Positions 28,428-37,156 of a stretch of 47,763 bases of DNA are shown piece by piece. The stretch is from a virus, in the IMG/VR virus record IMGVR_UViG_3300050821_002480, positions 1 to 47,763 of that record; one strand, written 5' to 3'. The position numbers were made by a program, and so were the translations under genes. Every line of letters begins with the position of its first letter. The stretch's first letter is position 1. The notes beneath the pieces were generated by a model, which saw only the letters and a program-made list of their open reading frames with translations, did no database searches and was not told the DNA's origin.

Positions 28428-28783
28428 TAAAAGCTGCTCGGGAAGTTGGCGGGATTAACTGGAGGAACGGTGCCGGCAAAACACTGGAATTGTCCGCCGA
28501 TCACCTCGAAGCTGATGCGGCCCGGCAAATCGCCATAGACGGTAATTTGCGATGTCAATTCAGTCTGTATGAAGACATCGGCAGGACGCGGTCTGGAATA
28601 TGGAACGGTCTGGATATCAGGAACGCCGCGAACGAAGTCTTGAGGCTGTCTAGGCTCAAATACCTCTCTGCGAACGAAAAGCCCCTGCCATTCGCGCTGT
28701 GTCCGTTCGGCACGCGTAGCGAATCCTGTCCTTTCGCACACACGGTAGAACGAACCCGGTTTATAGAAAAGCTCGGTGCCCAT
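28427..28783 (-). CDS. Structural tail-associated protein
   Basis: This 118-residue protein contains FYKPGSFYRVCERTGFATRAERTQREWQGLFVRREVFEPRQPQDFVRGVPDIQTVP, a block found in a family of small podovirus structural proteins of unknown role. The C-terminal 45 residues are beta-rich. It overlaps both the tail fibre and the gp4-like gene by 1 base, so it is expressed with them. It may act in tail completion. Confidence 0.7.
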   Translation of the reverse strand: MGTELFYKPGSFYRVCERTGFATRAERTQREWQGLFVRREVFEPRQPQDFVRGVPDIQTVPYSRPRPADVFIQTELTSQITVYGDLPGRISFEVIGGQFQCFAGTVPPVNPANFPSSF

Positions 28784-30216
28784 CAGGTTATACCGTAAAT
28801 CTTGATTGTTCCGCTTGTGATGTTCCCGGCGCTGAATAGCAGTTGAAATCCATCAACAGCAGCGGTATTATTCCAGTATCCGCTGGTAATCACACTAACT
28901 GCGGCTGGCGTTGAACTTTGGCCGCCACATAAAGCCGTCCATTGCTTCGCACTAGCTGTTCCAGAGGGCGCAAATACTTTGACGGTGCCGGATATGCCGG
29001 GTCCAGTATTGTTTTGAGAGTTTCCTAGCTGGATAAACGTTGTAGGTTGTGCAAAAGACGCCGCGCCGGCGGTGTTAGCCTGCGTCTCAGTAATATAGGA
29101 AGTTGCCTGAAACGATCCGCCGCTGTGAACTTGTAGGTTCAAAGTGGTGGCGGCTGTTGCCGGGATGAGGTTTTCCAGGATAATCTCATATGAGGCAAAG
29201 GTGGCGGTCAGGCTCGTCGTGTCACTAGCCGTTGCAACACCACTTGGGGTCAGCGTATTAAGAAGAACCATGGCGCTGCCAGGCGTGGCTGACCAAGTAC
29301 CATCGCCACGCCAGAACGTGGAACTAGTAGCTCCAGTCCCGCTATTGAGATTGTTAACGGACAGATTTCCTGTCACAGCCGAGGCAGATGCTAGATTGAC
29401 GGCCCCGAAAGTTAGGGCGGTGCCAGCGCTATTAACGACAAGCGCCTGATTGGCAGTGCCCGCGATATCCGCCACGTTTGCCGTTGCATTTCCGGTGACA
29501 CCGACAACCGACATAGCCACGCCTTGACGGAACTTGGCATTCGTCACGGCATTGGCTGCGATGGTCGGGCTTGGATAGGTGCCGGTTAGATCGCCGCCAG
29601 CAGACGAAACCGATGTCAGAACTGTGCCGGATGTTGACGGGAAGGTCTGGACAGTCCCGTCCGTACCTGCAAACTCAAGTGAATTGTCTGCCTTTAATGT
29701 CTTCCCGGTAGCAATCGTTAGCGTGCCCGTCCCCGCCGTCCAAATATTACCGTTATAGGTTGACGTGGTGATCGTGGAATTTGAGATCGTCGCGCCGGAA
29801 ATCATCGGATTGATTTCATTCGAGACTGGCGCGAGGATTTGAAACCCGCCCACAGAGCTATTCAGGGCAGCATTATATCCAATGTGATAAAGAACGTTTG
29901 CGACGATATCGCCGGTGCTTGCCTGCGTAATGCCGTCCATGCGGTAAAGATTGAGAAACGCGTTACCGTCAACTTTAATTGTGATAGGAGCCGTTGAGTT
30001 TGCCGGCGCAACGAATGAAAAGACCTGAAGAGGTTGAGGTGGGATTAGCAGAGTTGGTGCGAATACGGACGTGATCGCGGTAAGGGCAATCGCGTTTGTG
30101 CCTACAGCGGTACATGGGATAATCCCAAGATTCCCCATGTCGGCAAGCGACTGATCGAACAGGCTGAAGGGCTGCAAACCATCCTGAAGATTTGCATAGA
30201 CGGTACGAGGTGCCAT
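28783..30216 (-). CDS. Tail fibre protein
   Basis: This protein has 477 residues. Residues 1-30 (APRTVYANLQDGLQPFSLFDQSLADM) form an attachment end. Residues 31-130 carry the domain shared with the 25616 gene. Residues 190-310 contain GGDLTGTYPSPTIAANAVTNAKFRQ, IAGTANQALVVNSAGTALTFG and NSGTGATSSTFWRGDGTWS, widely used phage-fibre repeats. The rest is a beta-rich tip. The terminator at 30226-30250 separates it from the upstream appendage genes. The receptor is unknown. Confidence 0.82.
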   Translation of the reverse strand: MAPRTVYANLQDGLQPFSLFDQSLADMGNLGIIPCTAVGTNAIALTAITSVFAPTLLIPPQPLQVFSFVAPANSTAPITIKVDGNAFLNLYRMDGITQASTGDIVANVLYHIGYNAALNSSVGGFQILAPVSNEINPMISGATISNSTITTSTYNGNIWTAGTGTLTIATGKTLKADNSLEFAGTDGTVQTFPSTSGTVLTSVSSAGGDLTGTYPSPTIAANAVTNAKFRQGVAMSVVGVTGNATANVADIAGTANQALVVNSAGTALTFGAVNLASASAVTGNLSVNNLNSGTGATSSTFWRGDGTWSATPGSAMVLLNTLTPSGVATASDTTSLTATFASYEIILENLIPATAATTLNLQVHSGGSFQATSYITETQANTAGAASFAQPTTFIQLGNSQNNTGPGISGTVKVFAPSGTASAKQWTALCGGQSSTPAAVSVITSGYWNNTAAVDGFQLLFSAGNITSGTIKIYGIT

Positions 30217-30225
30217 TAATTATCC

Positions 30226-30250
30226 AAAATAAAAAACCGCCCGAAGGCGG
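30226..30250 (-). terminator. Rho-independent terminator
   Basis: On the minus strand CCGCC-TTCG-GGCGG is a 5-base stem with the very stable TTCG loop, followed by TTTTTTATTTT. It lies about 120 bases after the stop of the 30369 gene and just before the tail fibre start. Confidence 0.85.
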
Positions 30251-30368
30251 CTTGAAGGAATGCGTGGGAGCCTTGCCGAAAGGCCGTGACCGATTTCAGA
30301 AATACTCACGGTATCAGGGACGATATTGTTACGATAGACTGGACTGGCGTATATTGGCGAAAGTCAAA

Positions 30369-31031
30369 CTAGCCGCACCCGAGCAGCATAAGGGTCGGTG
30401 TCTGCGCGGCTGCACTGCCGGCCGCTTTGAACGAAGCGGCAGACGCAGCCCACGGTCCCGTGAAGCCTAGTGTCCAGCCCATCGTAACTGTTCCTGACGC
30501 TCCTGGTGCGGTGGATGATGCTTGCACATTGCCACTTTCCGTCTGCGTCCAGCGTTGCGTCTGCCCACCGCCCACGGTCAACGCGGGTCCATTGTTGGTG
30601 CCCACAATATCAATGACAAGCTCGCCAACGGCGCTCGTGACGCCGACGCTCGACGCCGTACTGCTTCCGTTCGCGCTGTTGTGATTGCTAAAAAGAGTTG
30701 TGGTATCGCCGCCAGTGACTGTTACGGAGCCGGCTCCGCAAAATGTTCCAGTTGCGGAAAAAGTCACGACTACCGTTTGCGCGCCGGCTGGCGGACTCGC
30801 GAGTCCCCATATCTGGACACTTGAACTCGACAAACTTCCATTGTTGGTTGAGGTCAAAGACATGGCGTTTCCGCCGTAGGTGACGCCCGTAACCGTGTGC
30901 CCTGTGTCGAAGTTTTCGAGCGTTACAGCGACACCTGTTGGTGTCCCTACTGGCGTGTGCGTCCACGATAGCGTCGTTCCACCTGAGCCTGCGACGCTGG
31001 TCGATGCTACTGCGTCAAATGCTACGCTCAT
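30369..31031 (-). CDS. Beta-rich appendage protein
   Basis: This 220-residue protein is rich in Thr/Ser/Gly/Val with alternating strands (WTHTPVGTPTGVAVTLENFDTGHTVTGVTYGGNAM, AQTVVVTFSATGTFCGAGSVTVTG) like an immunoglobulin-like or jelly-roll fold. No enzyme motif was seen. The ATG follows AAGGAAAACGT. It is one of five consecutive beta-rich genes between capsid and tail, likely head or tail decorations. The C-terminus TPTLMLLGCG is hydrophobic. Confidence 0.7.
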   Translation of the reverse strand: MSVAFDAVASTSVAGSGGTTLSWTHTPVGTPTGVAVTLENFDTGHTVTGVTYGGNAMSLTSTNNGSLSSSSVQIWGLASPPAGAQTVVVTFSATGTFCGAGSVTVTGGDTTTLFSNHNSANGSSTASSVGVTSAVGELVIDIVGTNNGPALTVGGGQTQRWTQTESGNVQASSTAPGASGTVTMGWTLGFTGPWAASAASFKAAGSAAAQTPTLMLLGCG

Positions 31032-31040
31032 ACGTTTTCC

Positions 31041-32264
31041 TTAGCTCGTTGCCAGATGCACGTTGCCGTTGTTGGAGGCGGTGGTCAGAAGCGCCCCCGT
31101 GACGATATTGGTATTGCCGGCGGGCATCGCGCTGCTGGTGAATAGGTTAGTCGGCGGGAACGTGCCATTGATAGTGCCGCTCTGCGCACCCTGGCTCGCA
31201 GTGCCCGCGCCGAAGTCGCTCCCTAACCAGAACGCTCCGCCTCCGACACTTCCATTGCCTACGACGTAAAGCGTTGTGTCGAAGTAATTGTTTCTAATCG
31301 CCGCATTGCCGGAGAGATTTTTCGGAATAATGATAAATTGCGTGCTGACATATGGCCCGTTACTGGTTGGTGCAACGCCCGTTCCCATGACGGTATTGTT
31401 CTGGCATGTGTAGTTCTGACAAAGACCGGCATTGCCACCCGCGGACCAGAAGGAAAGCCCTTGTGTTCGCGGTCCCGTCGTCAGGCTTGTGACACCCGCA
31501 AATTGGTACAGCAGATTGAAGTCGAATATCATGCTACGGGTCGCGCACCCCGTGGCATTCGAGGTTTGAATCCAGTCGCCGTGCGCCCCGCCGTCGAAGC
31601 CCATTCCAGCATCGCCGATGGCGTTGAAGCGAATGTCCCAATCCTGCGTCAGATCGGCAGACAGGTTCGTCCCCATCACGATCGGCTCGCTATAGGCGTT
31701 CCGAATGTGGTTATATTGAACGGTGGTTTTGCCCTTGCCGTTATTGCCGATCAACCCTTGGCCCGTTGACTGATTCAGCGTCGCGTTACCATTGATATCG
31801 CATTTGATAACGGTCGCGTTCGTGGTTGTGTTCTGGATTTCAACCGGGTTTTGGTTGTTGGTCCCGACCACGAATTTGCTATTCGAGAGCGTGTTGTTAG
31901 AGCCGCCTGTGAAGTTGACGGTCCAGCCGCCGCCGCCTGAGAAATCGTATCCATCGATCGTTACGTTACTGCCGGAAATGGTGACGATGTGCGTCGAGTT
32001 ATTACCTGTAGCACCCGTGATCGTGGAAAGGATTGTGGTCGGGTCTTTGAGGTTGGCGTCGGTCGGATAGAGTGTGCGGTCAATACCGACAGCAAAGTCC
32101 ACGCCTGCGACGTTCCAAGCGGGTCGAACGGCTAAGGTTCTTCCGTTCGTTTGTGTACCGGAACTTAAATCAAGCAAATGCGGAAACTGCGCCGTTCCAG
32201 CCGGCGCACCACTGGTGCCATCTGCAAAAATATTGCTAGCTAAACTTAAAAGGCCAACCGTCAT
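31041..32264 (-). CDS. Right-handed beta-helix protein (putative receptor-binding or depolymerase)
   Basis: This 407-residue protein contains repeats typical of parallel beta-helix coils: IVTISGSNVTIDGYDFSGGGGWTVNFTGGSNNTLSNSKFV, NATVIKCDINGN, KTTVQYNHIRNAY, WDIRFNAIGDAG, NYTCQNNTVMGTG, NAAIRNNYFD (about residues 90-330). Such helices form tailspike depolymerases or virion decorations. No catalytic triad can be assigned. The start at 32264 follows AGGTGG; a GTG at 32276 is an alternative. It lies 9 bases before the next structural gene. Confidence 0.78.
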   Translation of the reverse strand: MTVGLLSLASNIFADGTSGAPAGTAQFPHLLDLSSGTQTNGRTLAVRPAWNVAGVDFAVGIDRTLYPTDANLKDPTTILSTITGATGNNSTHIVTISGSNVTIDGYDFSGGGGWTVNFTGGSNNTLSNSKFVVGTNNQNPVEIQNTTTNATVIKCDINGNATLNQSTGQGLIGNNGKGKTTVQYNHIRNAYSEPIVMGTNLSADLTQDWDIRFNAIGDAGMGFDGGAHGDWIQTSNATGCATRSMIFDFNLLYQFAGVTSLTTGPRTQGLSFWSAGGNAGLCQNYTCQNNTVMGTGVAPTSNGPYVSTQFIIIPKNLSGNAAIRNNYFDTTLYVVGNGSVGGGAFWLGSDFGAGTASQGAQSGTINGTFPPTNLFTSSAMPAGNTNIVTGALLTTASNNGNVHLATS

Positions 32265-32292
32265 CGCGTAACCCACCTATTGGGCTACGCCC

Positions 32293-33171
32293 TTACGCGA
32301 ATTGCACGTTAAGCGTGGTTCCAACCGCAACGGCGGTCGCGTCGTTATCCGCCGCGACGTTGGTAAAGGTGTAGGAGATGGCCGTGCCGAACACGATGCC
32401 GACCGGGAAAGAAATGGCGATGCCAGCGCCGGTCGTCGCAACGGTCGGAACGGGAATGGTGTAAAGCGGAACGGTAGTGCCAACCACGACGCTTCCCGCG
32501 GCAAGGTTGTATATCTTAAGGTAGACCGGCGCTGCACCCGTATTGACAGCCTGCAGCCCGTAAAGCGTACCCGCGCTCGCCTTGATAGCAACTGCGGCAG
32601 GTGCGCCCGTGACGCTGAAGAAGTGTAGGTTCGTTGCGCCACCCGTGGCAGCAGCGGCAGGGTTGACAGGGATTGCCGATTGATTGCTGGCAATAACCAC
32701 GGGCGCCGACGAAGCCATGACAGCCTGGCCGTTAGGATTAGCGCCAGACTTGATATTGATGTCTAGGGCGTTTGCCGTCGAAGTTAGAAGATTTCCAGAG
32801 CCGTCCGCCGTTCTAACTACACCGATGACCTTCGTGGTTTCTGCCGCAAGGGTTGATTGCGTCGCGAACGTTCCGGTATTGGTTACTGCGGTTGAAGGCG
32901 CGGTGTCTACAATGACGTGACCGATAACATTGGTACCTGCCGGCAAGGGCGAGGTAGGGTGTAAGCCGACTGAGAAAGCGGTATCGCCAGCAGCAACGGC
33001 AGTTGATGCCGCCTTGATCGTTGCAGTATTTACACCCTGCGTATCGACCAGGGTCTGAGCTGCAAAGAATGGTCCGGTTCCAGCTCCCGACTTATCGACT
33101 GCTAAAAGTCCGCCAACAATAGTTGCCGGCGTACCGTCTTTGGCGACGATGGTTGAAAGTGAAGATGGCAT
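32293..33171 (-). CDS. Structural (virion) protein
   Basis: This 292-residue protein has low charge and is Ala/Thr/Val-rich. Its N-terminal VAKDGTPATIVGGLLAVDKSG...GPFFAAQTLVD and NAVSGVASSAPVVIASNQSAIPV-like segment (about 150-175, VMASSAPVVIASNQSAIPVN) are typical of phage virion proteins. The C-terminal half is beta-rich. It belongs to the block of appendage genes; precise role unknown. Confidence 0.7.
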   Translation of the reverse strand: MPSSLSTIVAKDGTPATIVGGLLAVDKSGAGTGPFFAAQTLVDTQGVNTATIKAASTAVAAGDTAFSVGLHPTSPLPAGTNVIGHVIVDTAPSTAVTNTGTFATQSTLAAETTKVIGVVRTADGSGNLLTSTANALDINIKSGANPNGQAVMASSAPVVIASNQSAIPVNPAAAATGGATNLHFFSVTGAPAAVAIKASAGTLYGLQAVNTGAAPVYLKIYNLAAGSVVVGTTVPLYTIPVPTVATTGAGIAISFPVGIVFGTAISYTFTNVAADNDATAVAVGTTLNVQFA

Positions 33172-33180
33172 GTTAAATCC

Positions 33181-33582
33181 TTAGTAGAAAAACCAAGATT
33201 CGTTACCGGATGCCGAGAAGTCGGCAGTCAATGCGACAGTGCCGCCAGGTGGGGTAACAGTGATAAGGAATGCCTTGCTAACCACAGACCCAGCGCCGTT
33301 ATCGGCCTTGATGGTGATAGGGTCAGAACCGGCAGAAAGTGACGCCGCAACCTTCAATTGGTTAGTTGTTATCGAAAACAGCGCGCCTGGGTTGCTCGTC
33401 AGCGAGAAGGTATATGCACCAGTTCCGCCCGTTACTGAAAGTGTCCCGATAACCGTTCCAACTGAAGCGGTTGATAAAACTGTTGCCGAGGAAAGATTGA
33501 GCGATATCAGGCTGCCGCCGCCGCTCATAATCGAAACCGCTGGATGCGGTCCAGTCCTAGAGCGGCGCGTTCTGCGCAACAT
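33181..33582 (-). CDS. Ig/cadherin-like virion protein
   Basis: This 133-residue protein has an Arg-rich N-terminus (MLRRTRRSRTGPHP), then a single Ig-like domain: STASVGTVIGTLSVTGGTGAYTFSLTSNPGALFSITTNQLKVAASL...DPITIKADNGAGSVVSKAFLITV, which has the pattern of cadherin/He_PIG-like repeats on phage surfaces. It probably decorates the capsid and mediates weak binding to surfaces or mucus. The start overlaps the upstream stop (TGATG). Confidence 0.75.
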   Translation of the reverse strand: MLRRTRRSRTGPHPAVSIMSGGGSLISLNLSSATVLSTASVGTVIGTLSVTGGTGAYTFSLTSNPGALFSITTNQLKVAASLSAGSDPITIKADNGAGSVVSKAFLITVTPPGGTVALTADFSASGNESWFFY

Positions 33583-33953
33583 CAGACGGCCTTAATCATC
33601 TCAAGCGTGATGTCGTATGAGCTATTTGCAGCGAACCCAACTGTAGTGAACTTGATAGCGCCATCCGCACCTGAGTTGTTAGGATTGGGAAGCCCGCCGA
33701 AATACTGATAATCAAAGGTGCCGAATCCAGATAGAATAAGTGCATCAGTCGGGGTTGTGGCGTTCCATTGGAGACGAACTGTTCCAGAGTTAACGGCAAA
33801 CACAACGCGGGCAATCTTCAGATGAATTGACGAGTTGGCAGCAGCGACTTTGACAACCGCGCTTTCGCCAGTGCCGTCCGATTCATTGGTAAACTTCATG
33901 ATGAAATTGCGCGGACCGCTTACGATGGTCTGCGATGTGACTGTATCGGCCAT
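33582..33953 (-). CDS. Virion structural protein
   Basis: This 123-residue protein starts MADTVTSQTIVSGPRNFIMKFTNESDGTGESAVVKV and continues as a compact beta domain (LQWNATTPTDALILSGFGTFDYQYFGGLPNPN...SYDITLEMIK). The motif VSGPRNFIMKFTNESDGTGES is common to a family of short phage head/tail proteins. It is the first gene of the appendage block and lies directly after the terminator at 33969-33999. Confidence 0.72.
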   Translation of the reverse strand: MADTVTSQTIVSGPRNFIMKFTNESDGTGESAVVKVAAANSSIHLKIARVVFAVNSGTVRLQWNATTPTDALILSGFGTFDYQYFGGLPNPNNSGADGAIKFTTVGFAANSSYDITLEMIKAV

Positions 33954-33968
33954 TTGATATCCTTAAAT

Positions 33969-33999
33969 GAAAAGGGGCGAGCCCATAAAAGACTCGCCC
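33969..33999 (-). terminator. Rho-independent terminator
   Basis: On the minus strand GGGCGAG (33999-33993) pairs with CTCGCCC (33981-33975) and is followed by CTTTTCATTT. It follows the 34021 gene by about 21 bases. Confidence 0.85.
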
Positions 34000-34020
34000 G
34001 CGCTTAGGTGCTCAAATGGA

Positions 34021-34950
34021 TTAAGCTGGCGGAACGCCAAACACACCATTGCTGATAGGCGTGACGTTCAAGCCAGCAATATTCAGCGTCTGGCCAATCT
34101 CAAGACGCTTAGTGCCGTCTGAAGCAGACTGAACCGCATAAGTGCCGCGGGCATCGCCCGTGCTTGAAGTGGCGGGGTTGGTCGTATCAGCAGCAGTAAA
34201 GCCAGTATTCGCGGTGATGCTAGTATTATTATAGATGATATAGACATACCCAAAGCTGTCAGCGCGAAGCGGGAATCCGTACACGTCACCCGTTCCGATC
34301 GTGACCGTTGAGGCAACAGACCCAGTATGAGTAACGCCAGTCACCCATTTGAACGCCTTCTTGCCAGAGGCAGTGCCAGCGTTGGCGCCCGTGATGGCTT
34401 CCGTCATCGGGAAACCATAGTAATCGAAGCCGTTCACAGTAAATGTGATGCCGGTATCATTACCGCCCGAGACAATACGCACGTTTCGTGAAAGCGCGTT
34501 GGCCTGGTCATAGAACCAAGTCCGATCGCGAATGCCGAACTTCTGATAAACCGGGTTGCCGTCTAGTGCGAGCGCACCAACTGGGATCGAAGTCAGCGAA
34601 GGCAATGCAAGGAATGCGGTCGCAAGAACCGTCACACCCGCGCCGGTCGTGGAAACTAGCGTAATTGCACCAGCGGCAGGGGACTGAGAAGCGGCAATGT
34701 TAACGGCTGAAATAGCAGACGGAACGGCGTTGACAACCATCGCGGTGTCATACCAGCCAATGATTGAAGTACCCGTGCCAGTACCGGCCGCAACGGTATT
34801 GTATTTATTCCAAGGTAGCCGGGAATCCTGAAGCCCAAGACCTCCACCATAGGAAAGCGAGGGGGCCGAGTCGGGCTGTTGAAGAGCGTTACCCAATGCG
34901 TTGCGCTGTTGAACGACGTGGGCAGGTGCAGTAAGTGCAGAACGAGCCAT
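34021..34950 (-). CDS. Virion structural protein
   Basis: This protein has 309 residues from the ATG at 34950 (MARSALTAPAHVVQQRNALGNALQQPD); an in-frame start at 34965 is less likely. The body is beta-rich with long Thr/Ala/Gly segments (LVSTTGAGVTVLATAFLALP, WVTGVTHTGSVASTVTIGTGDVYGFPLRADSF). The location directly after the capsid gene and between two terminators suggests an abundant head or tail protein with its own transcript. The family was not recognised. Confidence 0.68.
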   Translation of the reverse strand: MARSALTAPAHVVQQRNALGNALQQPDSAPSLSYGGGLGLQDSRLPWNKYNTVAAGTGTGTSIIGWYDTAMVVNAVPSAISAVNIAASQSPAAGAITLVSTTGAGVTVLATAFLALPSLTSIPVGALALDGNPVYQKFGIRDRTWFYDQANALSRNVRIVSGGNDTGITFTVNGFDYYGFPMTEAITGANAGTASGKKAFKWVTGVTHTGSVASTVTIGTGDVYGFPLRADSFGYVYIIYNNTSITANTGFTAADTTNPATSSTGDARGTYAVQSASDGTKRLEIGQTLNIAGLNVTPISNGVFGVPPA

Positions 34951-35008
34951 TAAAATAATCTCCAATAAGAGCGTGGCGTAATCGCCGGGACGCCCTCATC
35001 GGGCGCTA

Positions 35009-35041
35009 AAAGAAAAAGGGCGAGGATTTTATCCCCCGCCC
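35009..35041 (-). terminator. Rho-independent terminator after the major capsid gene
   Basis: On the minus strand GGGCGGGGGA-TAAAA-TCCTCGCCC pairs (35041-35018) with one G-T mismatch and is followed by TTTTTCTTTT. A second, weaker hairpin (GCGCCC-GATGA-GGGCG) follows at about 34990-35006. Strong termination after the capsid gene allows separate control of the following genes. Confidence 0.85.
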
Positions 35042-35088
35042 CAAGTTTGCTGCTGTCTCACCCGTTCATGGGTGATGTTTAGGCAGCG

Positions 35089-36000
35089 TCAGACGCCAGC
35101 AGTTCCGTACAAGCCACGGAAATCCGACCAGCCAGCCGAATACCGCTCGTAAGAAGCGGCTTTTGCGTTTTTTGTGTCGAAATCGTTGTCCTGGTCAAAC
35201 ATCACAGCATCGCGCTCGTAGTACTTCATGCCTGCGGGAGCGTTCGTGCGGATGAACCACGCCGTTGCCGACGTAAAGTAATGGTTCATCTTGATCCCTT
35301 TCGGGAACACGTTAGTTGCCTTCAGCACGTTGACCGCGTTGTTTGAGGTGTCGTTCTGAAGCACTGACTTCAGGATACGATTGGCCTCATAGAACAACTG
35401 AACGGGTACATGGAGCGATTGCGGCATCAGAGAAACAAGCAAGCCGCGACCGTTTTTGGCCTGCATGATCTGAATAGCCAAATCTTCAATCGCCGCTTCG
35501 GACAAGTCAGCCGCAGTGGTCATCTGATTTGACTGGTTGCCGCCTGTAGTGGTCGGATGCGCGGTGTTGATGAGCGAAACGCCATCACCTCCGGTGAACG
35601 AGGAGTTGAACGCCCTGTTATAGACGTTCGATACCACGTTTTCCTTGGTCTGCCGCATGGAGAAGGCGAGTTGTTTTGCACGCCGCTTCGATACAACCTC
35701 GTAGAGATCGTCGCGAAGTTCTTCATACGTCACGATATAACCAAGCGCGTAAGCGACATGGGTATATCGAGTTACCGCGCCCTGCGATTCAGTGTCGTAG
35801 TTGATCGCGGTGCCCTGGTTCTTGATCGGAGCCAGGCCGAAACCGCTGATTTCGACATCTTCCTCATAGGCCTTGTCGGAAGTTTCCTTCTCGACGAGAT
35901 CGACCCACTCTTCCGGGTGCTCGGTATACGACCGGCCCCACCATTCCTTGATGCCGGGCCAAAGTGCTTTGGGATGATTGCCAGTAGAAATAACAGCCAT
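35089..36000 (-). CDS. Major capsid protein
   Basis: This 303-residue protein starts MAVISTGNHPKALWPGIKEWWGRSYTEHPEEWVDLV and contains TRYTHVAYALGYIVTYEELRDDLYEVVSKRRAKQLAFSMRQTKENVVSNVYNRAF and FTSATAWFIRTNAPAGMKYYERDAVMFDQDNDFDTKNAKAASYERYSAGW. These blocks match the HK97-fold major head subunits of the Mu-gpT-like type used by many phages. It lies after scaffold and decoration genes and before a strong terminator. It would form the icosahedral shell. Confidence 0.88.
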   Translation of the reverse strand: MAVISTGNHPKALWPGIKEWWGRSYTEHPEEWVDLVEKETSDKAYEEDVEISGFGLAPIKNQGTAINYDTESQGAVTRYTHVAYALGYIVTYEELRDDLYEVVSKRRAKQLAFSMRQTKENVVSNVYNRAFNSSFTGGDGVSLINTAHPTTTGGNQSNQMTTAADLSEAAIEDLAIQIMQAKNGRGLLVSLMPQSLHVPVQLFYEANRILKSVLQNDTSNNAVNVLKATNVFPKGIKMNHYFTSATAWFIRTNAPAGMKYYERDAVMFDQDNDFDTKNAKAASYERYSAGWSDFRGLYGTAGV

Positions 36001-36014
36001 TTGTCAATCCTCCC

Positions 36015-36632
36015 TCAAGTCACGCCAGCGATCTGGTTAGCCCAACGAGAGTTGTTGAGTTTTACCAGCCACTTTGCATTTTGTTGTGTATTGGCAACCG
36101 AACCGATGGTGTTATCGGCCTGTTGCAGCGGCATGACGATTTTCACGTCAAGCGTATTGGTCGTCGCCACGGTGGAAGACGCCATTTGCCAGCCCGAAAA
36201 TCCCGTGGTGGTCGAACCTGAACCCGAAACCAGGTTCGCATTCTTACCAGCCCAGAGATTGGCTGCCGTTGCCTGTGCGCTTGCATCGTCCTGAACCATG
36301 TGGAGCAGGTTCGGATCGTCCGCGACAAGGATGTACTGCGCGGTAGATGCCGGGCGGTATACGTTCAGGTCACGGGTAACAGCGATAACCGGCTGGCCAG
36401 CATCAACGATGCCAACCATGACGCCGAGAATCGGAGAGCCAACAGTGGCCGCGATAACTGACGGAACGCCGTTGGTATCGTTAGAGCCGGATTTGATATC
36501 GACCGGGTCTCCGATGAAAAGTGCAGTCGCGTAAGACGACGGCACGAAGTAGATATTGGCGGAGCCATTGTACATGCCTCCCCAAGTGTAGCGATAGGGA
36601 ATGAGGCCCCTCGCGACGTTTGCGTTTGCCAT
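36015..36632 (-). CDS. Head decoration-like structural protein
   Basis: This 205-residue protein starts MANANVARGLIPYRYTWGGMYNGSANIYFVPSSYATALFIGDPVDIKSGSNDTNGVPSVIAAT, then GVMVGIVDAGQPVIAVTRDLNVYRPASTAQYILVADDP, a beta-rich fold of a common phage structural family that lies next to the capsid gene. It is probably a capsid-stabilising or minor head protein. The gap to the capsid gene is 14 bases, so they are cotranscribed. Confidence 0.75.
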   Translation of the reverse strand: MANANVARGLIPYRYTWGGMYNGSANIYFVPSSYATALFIGDPVDIKSGSNDTNGVPSVIAATVGSPILGVMVGIVDAGQPVIAVTRDLNVYRPASTAQYILVADDPNLLHMVQDDASAQATAANLWAGKNANLVSGSGSTTTGFSGWQMASSTVATTNTLDVKIVMPLQQADNTIGSVANTQQNAKWLVKLNNSRWANQIAGVT

Positions 36633-36683
36633 GATTAATCCTTATGGCTTGATGGATTTCGCGCAACAATGGCGCGGATGAAT

Positions 36684-37145
36684 TTAGTTGCCCTGACGGA
36701 TCGTAATGCCTTGCTGGCCCACGTATCCCTTTTCAGGAGCTTCGAACTTGCCGCGACGCATCAGCTCTTCTCTCTCTTCGATGATCGCCTGCTCAAGTTT
36801 CATGTCTTCGCTGTACCATTCCTCGGGTATTCTCATGAGATACGCCGTCAAGGGACCGCCCTCTGGGGAAGTGCCGACAACGCGACTCACGTTCTTGCCG
36901 TCCTTGTCTTTCACGTGCTCGTATCCGGCCTCTGTGGCGCGGTCTATGCGGCCCGGAATGTCGTTAAACCAATGGTCGTGAAAGCCCTCGCGCTTTTCAT
37001 ACGCCATTTTGAGCTGCATTGACCCAAACGGCTTTCGTTCCGGCCGCTTGGGTAAATCAGTCTGTACCGCTGCTGTTTGTGGCGCGATCGTTCCTTGCGC
37101 CGCTTGTCCATCGCGATACTTCGGTGGCCTAATGCCTTCGTGCAT
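36684..37145 (-). CDS. Head-region structural protein, unknown
   Basis: This protein has 153 residues from the ATG at 37145, preceded by GAGGAAAAATAAT. It contains RPERKPFGSMQLKMAYEKREGFHDHWFNDIPGRIDRATEAGYEHVKDKDGK and PEEWYSEDMKLEQAIIEEREELMRRGKFE, an acidic/basic helical sequence common to one family of phage head proteins next to scaffold genes. No function is known. It may be an assembly factor or minor virion component. Confidence 0.7.
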   Translation of the reverse strand: MHEGIRPPKYRDGQAAQGTIAPQTAAVQTDLPKRPERKPFGSMQLKMAYEKREGFHDHWFNDIPGRIDRATEAGYEHVKDKDGKNVSRVVGTSPEGGPLTAYLMRIPEEWYSEDMKLEQAIIEEREELMRRGKFEAPEKGYVGQQGITIRQGN

Positions 37146-37156
37146 ATTATTTTTCC

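Noticed and set aside
30192-30470. Plus-strand frame between the tail fibre and the beta-rich gene
   Set aside because: It crosses the terminator hairpin and the 3' end of the 30369 gene; Arg/Lys/Gly-rich shadow translation without ribosome site.
35557-36294. Long open frame on the plus strand opposite the capsid and decoration genes (245 codons)
   Set aside because: It is antisense to two well-recognised structural genes, has no ribosome site and its translation looks unlike any protein family; it arises from codon bias of the real genes.
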